A stretch of 64,000 nt of DNA, from contig OX940865.1 in the NCBI GenBank assembly GCA_954871525.1, positions 4,836,001-4,900,000 of the forward strand, written 5' to 3'. The position numbers and the translations under genes are program-made. Positions 1 to 10,343 of the stretch are shown in pieces (the first letter of the stretch is position 1; every line of letters begins with the position of its first letter). The notes beneath the pieces are model-generated. The model was not told the DNA's origin, ran no database searches, and saw nothing but the letters and a program-made list of their open reading frames with translations. The DNA is from Parietaria judaica. Lineage: Eukaryota; Streptophyta; Magnoliopsida; Rosales; Urticaceae.

Positions 1-274
1 TATATAAAAGCACAGTTTTCCAACATTGAGGTGGCATGATTAAAAGGAAGAGAATTGAGAATACTGATCAGACAAGATAACAAAAAAATTCACTGCATTA
101 TTTAGCATGAATACGTGACTTTTCAAGTGCATATAATTTATGACATATGAATGTCATAAACTTTATTGATACGTTTTTGTTTCTCCATATTCCTTCCTTT
201 CCATTTCTATTATCTTTCTCTCCTCACTCCGTTCTCTTTGCCATATCTTCAGTTGAAGAGGAGGCGGTGGCTGT

Positions 275-396
275 GACGTCACCAGCAAGATTATCTCCAA
301 GGTCATCGAGTACTGCTAGAAGCACGTTGATGCTGCGATGACCGCAAGAGCTGGGACGCCGACTTCGACAATTTCGACCAGGCCACGCTCTTCCCG
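275..396 (+). pseudogene. SKP1-like gene fragment, copy A (broken)
   Basis: Read in pieces, this stretch matches the centre of plant SKP1 (ASK) proteins, the adaptor of SCF ubiquitin ligases that links cullin to F-box proteins. Codons from 275 give VTSKIISKVIEYC, then a TAG at 317-319, then KHVDA. After a frame change near 335 comes DDRKSWDADFDNFDQATLF. SKP1 has the same order: VTSKI, VIEYCKKHVEA, then a WDADF...DQATLFDLIL segment. A GT at 397-398 follows directly, close to where the SKP1 intron is expected, and the DLIL residues are missing. The upstream BTB/POZ-like part and the C-terminal helix are absent. This is a relic or captured fragment, not a functional gene. Confidence 0.7.
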
Positions 397-812
397 GTCA
401 GTCCCTCTTTATAGGGTTTCAGATTTTTTATTTCGTGAAATTATTTGGTTTTGGCTGACAAAGTTTTAATTTTTTTAGGTTAGTCTTGAAATGTTTCCCC
501 AATCTCGATTTCGCTACTCTCTGTAGGTCCTGATTTTGATTAGCAGCTCCGGGACCGCTCCGTCACTGCCGCCGGCGATGACCGCAAGAGCTGGGACGCT
601 GACTTCATCAATTTCTATCAGGCCACGCTCTTCGATCTCATCCTGGGCAGTCCCTCTTCGGTAGAGTTTTAGATTTGAGAATACTGAAATTATTTGGTTT
701 TGGCATATAAAGTTTTATTTGTATTTAGGTTAGTCTTGAGATATTTCCCCAATCAATCAATTTTGATTTCGCTACTCTCCGTAGGTCCATATTTTGATTA
801 GTTGCTCCTATA
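337..812 (+). repeat. Imperfect tandem duplication of an exon-intron chunk
   Basis: Bases from 337 to about 556 and from 577 to about 812 are two diverged copies of one unit of about 240 bp. Shared landmarks are the SKP1 fragment, CAGTCCCTCTT, TTTAGGTTAGTCTTGA, TTTCCCCAATC, ATTTCGCTACTCTC and TTTTGATTAG followed by CTCC. Small indels move the offset from 240 to about 250 bp. The copies are far from identical, so the duplication is old. Confidence 0.6.
577..645 (+). pseudogene. SKP1-like gene fragment, copy B (broken)
   Basis: This is a second copy of the end of the SKP1 exon, 240 bp downstream of copy A. It reads DDRKSWDADFINFYQATLFDLIL, so it keeps the DLIL end that copy A lost. The base after DLIL is G followed by GC, so the expected GT donor has become GG. 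No downstream SKP1 exon (AANYLNIK...) is visible. The intron-like sequence after both copies is also shared (GTCAGTCCCTCTT-like, then TTAGGTTAGTCTTGA). The duplication therefore included exon and intron together. Confidence 0.65.
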
Positions 813-819
813 GTCTCTC

Positions 820-3563
820 CTTGAAGCGAATGAGTAGACTGACTGTGCCGAGTTCTTAACCATGCTGAAGCTTCTCCAGCCGCTCTGGCGACCGTTCGAG
901 CGAAGCCGCAGGAATTCCTCTCACGTACATGCTTCATATATAATCATCAAAGGTTACATCCGAATGCAATCATTTCTTCGTTTAGCTCTGTTAAATTTTT
1001 AGGGATTTTTTTTATTTGGTTAACCCTTGGTTCTCCAATGAGTTTATATTTTGATTTCTGTAATCTGATTTACTGATTTTTCATGGATTTTTGTGATTTC
1101 TGGTATCCCGTCGCTTTTTTGGTTAGATTCTACTTTTCCGGAATGTTGGTTTCAGTTTCCTTTAAATAGTTGATTTTTTCTTGACTTTTTGTTTCAATTT
1201 GAAGTAACGCTAATTTCGCGCAACAATGCTCTCACCGATGCGGCGACTGCTCTCCTACATCATAGCCATTATATGTCAGCACAGAATCAAAGGTTAGAAA
1301 TCTACAGTTCCAACATTTTTCGTCATAAAAAATCTGCAAGCATTCCAAATAAGCATTTACGTTATGTTCCTTTTTCGATAATTTGTTTGAATTGCAATCC
1401 AGTGCTATATTTTACAAAGTTAATAATTCTATATTTATTATTTTTTATTATAAGCGCTTACGTTCCATCACATAAATACCTTATAAATTACCCTAAAAAA
1501 CGACCCACGAAACCTCACCACGCAACACTTCTTTCGGAACCAGAATGGACTCTGATGTCTCCCCGGAGCTTCGACGCTTTCTTCGAGCCGGCTTCAGGTC
1601 GACGCGTCGAACCCTAACATGCGTTTTGCCTCAAACAACCGCCTACATTGGCTGCGTTCATCTCTCTCGATCGGAGGAAGCATTTCTCAGAAGGTATTTC
1701 GCTCTTCTCTCGGATGATCTCCAGTGGGATTTAGCCAAACTTAATCTCTTGATTTTGATTAGTCTTGATTTGAGTGTGATCAGTAGCTCCATAACCTCTT
1801 CTTGAATCAAAAGGCAAATCTTTGGTACCATATTTGTTTTAGATATTCTCTTTTCCTTTACTATATTCAGAGACATTAAATATATTTCTATGATACATTC
1901 CAGGTGTAAGATGTTTTTAATTTTAAGAGGGAACGGTTTTCGCAATAGGAATTGAGCTTTGGGAGAATGATTGTGTTTTTTAGAACTTGGATTTCTGTAT
2001 TTATCATAAGAAATGTTGTAGTACTTGATTGATTATTTAGATTAATATATTTAATAATAATTCAATTCAGATTTATTTGCTTTTACTGTTTTACATTGTA
2101 ACAAAATTCAAATATTTGATTTCTGTATTTAGCTTGAGAAATGTTAATAGTATTTGCTCGATTATATAGATTAAATATATTTAATGATGATTTAACTTAA
2201 ATATATTTACCGAAATTGCACATTAACATGGATGGATGATTTGCTGTAATTAATCAATCAGGATACATGGTCATTTGGTAACTTCTCTACTATAATGACT
2301 GATTTATACGAAAGTGTTTTAAGATTTTATCGACAAGATAATAATTGTTAAAAAATATTGCACATTATTAGTATCAAGATTACTCAAAATATAAACAGAC
2401 ATTACGTTATGATTAAGATGTTTAAGATATAGACTATTGAGTCCCTTTTGTCATGTTTTTAAACATTGATTCATTTCATTGGATATAAACAGACTTTTGT
2501 CCTGTTTTTAATCCTTGCTTCATTTCATTGGATTTTTTTTGCAGGTACAACGAATGTTCCAGTTTGGGACGAAGCATATCGACTTGCGGACGTTCATAAT
2601 TCATATCGAGACTCACACGCAATGGGAAAAGATTGGGACGAAGCATTTTGACTTGCGGACGTTCTCCGACACTGTTATATCTCTCTGCTCCCCATTTGAA
2701 TTTTCGGCACTACAGTTGAATTCGGACCTGCGCAATTAAATGTTTTGGTCATCATTACTGCTCTAAGGTATTCCTCTAAGTTGATTAGTGTATTTGTCTT
2801 TCAATATTATACTGATGTAATAAAAGGAGAACGTTTTTAAAATTCAAGATTTAAAGAGTAAATAGATGTATTATTTTCTGCACTAGGATTGTGCTGTTGT
2901 TCTCTACACATGTCTAGATTTTTATTCAAATGTTTATATTGAATGAACAAAGCATGAAAGGTCTCAAAAGTTTAATCTCTCTGCGAAGTTTTTATGTTTA
3001 ATTTTTGGACATTTCATTTAGATTCCATGTTTACCAGAGAAACCTTCCAGAACAAGAATCAAGGTGATACTTTTAATTTTAACGCATTGAATATATAAAA
3101 TACACAAAACTTATGAAGATTCGTGAAAAGATGCGGTGAGGTCTGAGATTTGATTTAATTTGATTATTTTGGTGGATTGGATTTGATTCCATTTTAGAAT
3201 TTACTTTTGTTGGTTTCATTTGAGTTTGATTAGCTAGATTTGACTTATGTTGAAGTTCTATACATATTTTTTTTTTATTTTTTTTTAGTTTAGTTCGATT
3301 TTATTGGTTTAATATCAAGAAAATAAATATTAAGGATGCTGCAATATACACAATTTGTGTGTGACATTTCGGTCAAGTTATTTGATTTTTTTTCTTTCAT
3401 TTAGAGGATTCGTATTATATGAATGCGAGACTATTATTGAAAATTATGATTGTGTTCATAAATTAAACATGAAGAGTCCCAAAATAAGAGGTTCGAAGTT
3501 TAATTTGCAAATAAGTTATTGATGCTATTGCTCCTTCTTCATGATTGATAGATGTTCGAATAT
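820..3563. other. AT-rich region with short direct duplications, no gene recognised
   Basis: No convincing coding region was found. Three short direct duplications are visible. About 1,986-2,075 and 2,114-2,205 share GATTTCTGTATTTA, GAAATGTT and TAATATATTTAAT-like blocks. About 2,446-2,482 and 2,494-2,532 share TTTTGTC.TGTTTTTAA and TTCATTTCATTGGAT. About 2,568-2,593 and 2,635-2,663 share GGGACGAAGCAT and GACTTGCGGACGTTC. A peptide at 1,545-1,805 has no recognised relative. The last 400 bp before the inserted retrotransposon are low-complexity. Confidence 0.4.
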
Positions 3564-3568
3564 CTTCC

Positions 3569-4185
3569 TGTTGTAATTGGTGAAGCCCATTTGAAGGCCC
3601 AAGCCCAAAAACGACAAAGAGATGCCAAAGAACGACATGTCGTTTACTACTTGTGTTAGAACGACTTTGAGCCACACGATAAAGCCTAATCCAACGGCTG
3701 TGGAGCAGCCTGCTTCAACCTCTTATCTGGGTTGTTCTCAGATTGGAATTCGACAGAGTGAGAAGGAAGAGAAAAAGGGGTTTTTCTCTTGGGGGGTTTC
3801 AGGGTTCTTTCTCTCTAGGGTTTCTAGCTTCATCTACTCTCTGGTTTGTTTCTCTTGGTTTCGAATTCACTATGTAAAGCTTATCTAGGGATTGTACGGG
3901 TTTGATCGGATCGATCGATGTACGGTGAGAGATAGGCGTAGATGAGTGTGTAATCGGAACTCGAAGATCCTATAGTGCATAGCGTCCGGTTATATTCGCC
4001 GGAGCGAAAGAGAGGACGTACGTCGGAGATCGGATTTTGATCTCCGGCAGAACCTCTCTCTAAAACTGTGTCTTGATTCGTTTTTCGTTTTCAGTTTATG
4101 TTTATTTGATATATCTCGATGATTGTTTAAGAATCGGAAGAAATCGCTAGGTCAATCGATTAGAATTAGGGTGAGAATCCCAACA
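3569..4185 (+). repeat. 5' LTR of the non-coding retrotransposon
   Basis: This is a complete LTR of 617 bp, TG...CA, identical to the 3' copy except for A instead of G at 3,981. Both LTRs contain the same 88-codon open frame; it is duplicated LTR sequence, not a gene. An AGGGTTTCTAGC-type leader follows the probable promoter zone. The element is inserted directly after its TSD. Confidence 0.9.
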
Positions 4186-4187
4186 AG

Positions 4188-4199
4188 TGGTATCAGAGC
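4188..4199 (+). promoter_or_regulatory. Primer-binding site, initiator tRNA-Met type
   Basis: TGGTATCAGAGC begins two bases after the 5' LTR. It is the standard plant retrotransposon PBS complementary to the 3' end of initiator tRNA-Met and primes minus-strand cDNA. Confidence 0.92.
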
Positions 4200-4202
4200 C
4201 GA

Positions 4203-4430
4203 ATCCGGCGACGATTGGGCAATTATGGCAAGGAGCGAGCGACTCCAGAGCCAAATGAGCGATTCCGATGGCGAGCGAGCGGTTCCGGCAACGAGTGATC
4301 GATTCCAGAGCCGAATGAGTGATTCCGGCGAAGAGTGAGCGGTTCTGGCAACGAATGCGCGATTCCGGTAGTAGCGAGCAATCTCAGGCGAGGAACAAAC
4401 GACCCCAGGCGAGGAGCGAGCGTTTTCCAG
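4203..4430 (+). repeat. Imperfect short repeats in the retrotransposon leader
   Basis: The leader after the PBS is built from diverged units of the type GAGCGATTCCGGCGA / GAGCGAGCGGTTCCGGCAA. One open frame (to TGA at 4,336) reads repeats such as RFQSRMSDS. The composition differs from the AT-rich rest of the interior. It could be a packaging or dimerisation leader; that role is a guess. Confidence 0.5.
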
Positions 4431-7400
4431 GGCGGTCAGTGAGTTCAGTTCGAAAGCAAAGCAATTCTGGTATTATCTTTCCACTTTCTCTCTGATTGAG
4501 GTTCTAATTCTATAGCGATTAATGTACTTGTCCTCTTTTCTCGACTTTCTATCTTCTTGAAATTTTCTTGGCCAACCGTGAAATTTTCTTGAAATTTTCA
4601 GATGAAGAATTGTTTATTGAATCTGACAGAGTTTATGTTCTGCGTGTTAGAACTATTTTTTTAAAATTGGGTTGTGTACGTGTTCTAGATGATGTCCGAT
4701 TGTATTTTTTTGTAGGTGTTATGTATTAAAGCATGATTGTTTAAGCTTATGTCTCTGGTGCTTTCATTAAACCTTATGCTTTGGAAAATACTGTCACTAT
4801 TGAAATATATAATTCGATAGGCATCTGTAGTTTTATAATTCTGTCATATTTAATTGAGAAGAGTCTTATCTGACTAAGGGTAAATTGAATAGTAGATGGG
4901 AGTATAAAATTTGAAATTGTTTTATAATATCTGCTTGGTTATTTACTGTCAGATTAGTGTGAGGAGTTGGTACAAGATGTTGCTTTAGAAGTTCCTTCGA
5001 CATTCGTCTGTGTTTAGGACAGTTAATACATCATTATGCTTAATTTGTGTGAAAATTATTTCTGGCTCTTGAATATGAAATTTATGATGTAAATGTGTGA
5101 AATTTCTTTTCAGGCTTTGAAATGTGAGTTCAAGGGCATTTTGGTATATCTGTATATTTTATTTCGGTTGGTAGATATCTTGTTTCTGATTTCAAATTAT
5201 GCGAATTATTCAAATCCTATTAAGTGTTAATTGATTTGATTAGTTTCTACATATGAGGTTTTTTGAAAATTTTAAATCTACATTGATTTTCAGAGATCAC
5301 ATATAATGTAGTAAGATTTATGTATATTTTTGCCTCACTAGGTTTTGGAACTAATTTGAGTTTTCACTCGGTCTTTACAATTAATTCTAGGATTTGTTTC
5401 GGATGAATTTATAGTTGTTTATTCGCTTACTTTGATCCAGCCGATTTGTAAATATGTTTGGATAATTGTTGTTATTAATGATTGATTTTTAGCATATCTT
5501 TTCTTTTTGACAGATGGTTTAACTTTGTTATTTAATTAATGAACCTGAGCATTTGTTTAAAATGCAAAGCTCGATAAGGCAGTTAAGGTTATTCAGCTGA
5601 TTCTATTCTCGACCTTAATTGGGATAATGGGAATGAATGATTTATTAATTGTCTAGTTAAGCGCTGCGAAGTAGCATGTATTCTTTGTACTTGTGGTATG
5701 ATTTATTCTAGCTATATTCGTATTTGTGGTTCGCTTGTTAGAAGTTCTTTGCAGGAAAGTTCTCTGATTTCGAAACCACTATTAACGGTGGTAAGAGTGA
5801 TTTCGGGAGGTGGAATTACGAGATGTTCTTGTCGGAGATAACAAGATGGAAGTGTCTCTTGAGCCCAAGGTAAAGTTGATGGTATCGAGTAACCATTAGT
5901 GACTTTTTGCGGGTAAATTCCAAATCTTAATCTTCTTTTAACAAGGTATAATTAATGGCATGTTATTTTATTTTTGGGATATAGCAAAATTAATTGATAA
6001 CTTGATGAGATCCTTTGCTGACATCTGCTTGCTTTATGATTATGATTTTTTGGAATTGTTTATCTCATGCTATGCTGTATGCTAAGGAATTAGAATAGAC
6101 ATTAAATATATAATCATAGTTGCATTGATATGTCATCAGCGATTTTATTTACTCACACATGCATGAAAATGGTATTAAGCTCAGAGTATTAAGAAATACT
6201 GTCAGAGATGATTGAAATGTGTTTGTTCATTGTGGAAATGAGTCATTTTGTTTAAAAGAGTTTATTTTTGTTGCTTTGATGTTTACAAAGGTCAAAGCAT
6301 GATATGAAGTCTAATATTGCATGTATAGGTCATAATCATTAAGAGTTCTATTATACTCAAAATCTGATTTTGTCATACTTCCTCTCATTGTGTCTTGGAT
6401 TGGATTTGGGAAATAATTGACAATCCGGAATATAGATTTATGAGAAATTTTTTGGCTGAATGTGTTATTTAAATTGAATGATTGTGTTTGTGCATATTGG
6501 TATAAAATTGATGCTTAACTTCAGTATATTTTAAAATGACTCAGAATGAAAATGCTTTGTGAATTAAATGAACATAAGTATGAATCGAAATAGTATGATG
6601 ATATGCTTGTTATTTTTTTTCTTTCGATTCTATTACATGGTATTTATGCATAGTTTATATGCATATGTTTTATTCTATAAATGCGGTTTTCTATTTTGAG
6701 ACTAACCTAACAGATGACCGAGAAGTGGCACCCGGAGCTCGTTAAAAGAGCAAGAAAGGGGGGTTTAAAATTCTTCTCGGCAAAGGGTTGTAAGGTAAGT
6801 TGATCCGAACTCTGTGAACCTTATGTGTTAAGGATTTCAGTTAGTTTTGAGTTCTGGTTTGGGGTTTTTCATGGTTTTTTCTCATACATCAGATCATATG
6901 CTCTCTGATTAGTGAGAATACATGAAATTTGTCCCTTGTGTGGTTAAATAGAAACTGTTAAGTGCATTTGTAGATACTTTTTCTTCCTTAGGTCTAGGTT
7001 GATAGATTAAGGAGTGGAAAAACCATGTCAGAATCGGGTAGAAAACATAAGGGGATTTGGACTTGTGTTGTCTTGTGTTATGGTCGGTTTGGAAACCGAA
7101 GTTAGGTTCTTAGTGTTTTTGGGTGATCGGTATATGTTCATTCCAATAGGTAGACCATATAGATCCCGGTTATATGTTTTCTAGAGTAGCATGTTCATCT
7201 AGACATAAATTGTTGCACTTTGATATAGATCTTCGATAGTAAGAAAAAAGAGAAACCGAGAGTAGCGAGAAAACCCGTGAGCACCTCATTTTGAGGTGGA
7301 GTCCATGAGTCTTAGTTGAGTATGGGTTCTAAGTTTGGCATACCTATCAGGATAGAATAGGTGGCGGTAGTGAGCTTGTGGTATAGCAACACACTGGGTA

Positions 7401-8434
7401 TTTTAAGTTGTTCGGGTCAAGGTTTTTCTAGCCAAGAGAGAGTTAGATGTCAACCATAATTTTTTGCTTGTTCCCGTGAAATAGCATCTGTCCAGTTTTT
7501 TAGTGTTGTTCAAGCCGGGAATACTAACCAGGGTGAGTTAGTATGTCTACCATGTTTAGCCAGTGATAGGGTAAGGAGTTTTAGTCTTCAATCCCGGGTA
7601 AAATCCTATGCAAACTTAGTGAGTTCGGTTATGGTGAGTTGATCTTGTGGTTGAGATCAGTTTTTTGTTAACCGTTCTAGGTTCAGGTAAATGAACTTTA
7701 CATACTTGGAGATTATGAGTTTTAGCGATGCGGTTTATGGTTATGGTTAAACCATGGGTAGCATGATAAATGTCAGGCTGAAATTAGACTTGGGAATTTA
7801 AGTTATTAAACCTAGGATTAGACGGTTGTTCAATGTATGTGATTAGACGTAATTACTATATTTGTACGGTTAGCTAGAATAATTAGTAGTTAATATATGT
7901 GATTACACATATTCTCTACTTTATATTATGAATTGCTAGCTTAAAAGATTGTCTGATTTGTAGAAAGGTTTTGAGTTTTGGTAATTCCTTGTTATTGTCT
8001 ATTTGCCTACATTTTTGCTATGATTGTATTTGATAGGATTTTTGGTCATTTACGGATATATCGCTGTTACGAAAACTCTTGTCTATTTTTATTGACCATG
8101 TGACTATATTGTATATATTACTGTTATACAGTTTTATTTAAGAGATACTCGATATGTTTGATCTTGTTGGGTTTGGTGAGTTAGTTTTTGCAGGAGGTTA
8201 ATACCTGTAGGTACATGAAGAATGTGGAAGAAACCGACCTTATGAAGAAAACTATCAGTGAGTATTTAGGTTACCGCAAGGATGGCGAAAATACCCGGAA
8301 ACAGTGCACTTAGGAATTCGATGGTATTAGACAGGAAATATGTAATGGGAGTGATTTAGCATTAAGGTGGAGCTTCCGAGCTAGGAGATAAAGGCGATGA
8401 ATCGATCATGAAGAATGGACTTCAAGGTGGAGTT

Positions 8435-9051
8435 TGTTGTAATTGGTGAAGCCCATTTGAAGGCCCAAGCCCAAAAACGACAAAGAGATGCCAAAGAACG
8501 ACATGTCGTTTACTACTTGTGTTAGAACGACTTTGAGCCACACGATAAAGCCTAATCCAACGGCTGTGGAGCAGCCTGCTTCAACCTCTTATCTGGGTTG
8601 TTCTCAGATTGGAATTCGACAGAGTGAGAAGGAAGAGAAAAAGGGGTTTTTCTCTTGGGGGGTTTCAGGGTTCTTTCTCTCTAGGGTTTCTAGCTTCATC
8701 TACTCTCTGGTTTGTTTCTCTTGGTTTCGAATTCACTATGTAAAGCTTATCTAGGGATTGTACGGGTTTGATCGGATCGATCGATGTACGGTGAGAGATA
8801 GGCGTAGATGAGTGTGTAATCGGAACTCGAAGATCCTATAGTGCATGGCGTCCGGTTATATTCGCCGGAGCGAAAGAGAGGACGTACGTCGGAGATCGGA
8901 TTTTGATCTCCGGCAGAACCTCTCTCTAAAACTGTGTCTTGATTCGTTTTTCGTTTTCAGTTTATGTTTATTTGATATATCTCGATGATTGTTTAAGAAT
9001 CGGAAGAAATCGCTAGGTCAATCGATTAGAATTAGGGTGAGAATCCCAACA
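8435..9051 (+). repeat. 3' LTR of the non-coding retrotransposon
   Basis: This 617-bp LTR is aligned base for base with the 5' copy. The only difference I see is G at 8,847 where the 5' LTR has A. The TSD CTTCC follows at 9,052-9,056. Confidence 0.9.
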
Positions 9052-9419
9052 CTTCCTTTTTCAAAAGTCTTTGAAAAGTGAAAATGACTTGAGAGTTTAT
9101 GTACTTTACTACTTTGTATGTTTAACTTTTGTTATTTATACACAACCTGTTCAATAATTTAGATTATTAAATTTGGGTGAACTCTTTCATTCATTTTAAT
9201 GTAAGTTATACTGAAAATAATATTTTGGTTATTCATTTAATTATAATAAATCTACAATAAATTTGCTCATATTTAATAAGCAATTGGTGATATTATTACC
9301 TGAATAAGTTAACGATTGAGATCTCCTTAGATATATTTGTTAGGAGTTAGGACTACAGCAAATATTTTATAGAATATATTAATCCATATTTTATTTAAAT
9401 AACGATAAATTTTCTCGCC

Positions 9420-9448
9420 ACCGGGCGAAGCGCGGTGCTGTCCACTAG
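9420..9448 (+). mobile_element. Helitron-like 3' terminus
   Basis: An imperfect hairpin at 9,420-9,436 (ACCGGGC, loop GAA, GCGCGGT, one mismatch) is followed 12 bases later by CTAG at 9,445-9,448 and then T. The run before it is AT-rich. Helitrons end in CTRR preceded by a GC hairpin and insert between A and T, so this matches a 3' end. No helicase gene and no secure 5' TC end were found. The body would contain the young LTR element as a nested insertion and could reach the SKP1 fragments upstream. Confidence 0.5.
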
Positions 9449-9524
9449 TTGTGATAAAATGAAATGTTGAGCGTGAATCCAACTACACTTGAAAACGCTA
9501 CAAAGACTCTTGACGTATAGTAGT

Positions 9525-10343
9525 TGTTAATGCCTAAAATCGATTAACGTAAATGCGATCCTTGATTTTGGGCCGGGCCCGATGTACGCATGACGGTCGA
9601 ATCGGGCTTGAATCTTGATTCTCGGTCTTGATGGGCCGAAAATCTTCATGTATGACATGTCTCTGTTCTTGTAAAAAGAGTAAAAAAAACGTGAACTCTT
9701 GAGGGGAACAAAGAGGGGGTCCTCTGTCGCCCGCTCCGACGCTCAACATTAGTCGAGTATTTGAGTCAGAAACTATGAATAATCGGGAAACAGAGGTTTT
9801 TGGCGTGGGGAAAGCTTGCCGATTGTGGCGGGGGTGCCCTCGTATTTAAAGAGGGTCGGAAGTTCAATTTCATGCCTTCGGGGGGCGCCACGCGCCCCGA
9901 ATGCATGTTTTTGGCTTCGGGGCGTGCGACGCGCCCTAAAGGCATGTTTTTGACGTCGGATCGAGTTTCCCTAGCGATTTGGGTTGACTTTTCATGTTAA
10001 CCTTTCGGGTCGAGCCATTAACTTTTCGGTTGACCTTTCGGTCTGGTCGTTGACTTTCTCGATTGTTTTTTAGGATCGGGTCTTTGACTTTTTGTTGATT
10101 TTTTCCGGTTGACTTTCCAGGTTGTCCCATTGACCTCACTTTTCCGGGTCAAGCGCTTTGACTTTTTGAATTGACTTTTCCAGGTCGAGTATGTTGACTT
10201 CTTTGGTTGACTTTTTCGGGTCGAGTTTGTTGAATTGGGCCTAATTGGCTTTTTAGACAAGCTCGGGTTGACTTTTCTAAAGTGGGTCAAAGTCGATTTA
10301 GTGGGCCTTAATTTTTCTAAACTCTGAAAAATACGCATAATAA
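9525..10343 (-). mobile_element. Diverged solo LTR, TAT-like, with TTGAC repeats
   Basis: The left end TGTTAATGCC and right end GAAAAATACGCATAATA resemble the ends of the LTRs of the second Gypsy element (TGTTAATGCAT ... GAAAAATGCACATAACA). The internal order also matches when read on the minus strand: TTGAC-rich U3 (9,980-10,290), a GC-rich duplicated block (about 9,872-9,965), a TATA-like CTTTAAATAC near 9,840-9,850, then U5. No internal region and no clean target duplication were found, so it is a solo LTR or fragment. About eleven TTGAC motifs are present on the plus strand. Confidence 0.5.

Larger units (their letters stand above)
3569..9051 (+). mobile_element. Young non-coding LTR retrotransposon (LARD-like)
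   Basis: The element has 617-bp LTRs starting TGTTG and ending CAACA, and a 5-bp target duplication CTTCC at 3,564-3,568 and 9,052-9,056. A primer-binding site TGGTATCAGAGC (4,188-4,199) complementary to the 3' end of initiator tRNA-Met starts two bases after the 5' LTR. A purine-rich tract (AAGGTGGAG) precedes the 3' LTR. The 4.25-kb interior has no open frame resembling gag, protease, RT, RNase H or integrase, so enzymes must come from another element. That fits the large-retrotransposon-derivative class. A purine-rich repetitive leader follows the PBS. Several intron/exon-like boundaries occur inside; the best is ATG 6,714 to AAG 6,794 joined to 8,194-8,313. Parentage (Copia or Gypsy) is unknown; the tRNA-Met PBS is commonest in Copia. 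Confidence 0.88.

Noticed and set aside
2283..2300. TCTCTACTATAATG as a Helitron 5' end
   Set aside because: The motif is similar, but the base before TC is T, not A, and it would leave the SKP1 fragments outside. Too weak to call.
3622..3888. 88-codon frame, repeated at 8,488-8,754
   Set aside because: It lies inside both LTRs of the young retrotransposon; duplicated with the LTR and unlike any protein.
5755..5869. Exon-like block with gag-like GKSDFGRWNYEM
   Set aside because: Splice sites look good, but joining to the next exon-like block gives a stop at once; similarity to Copia gag is too short.
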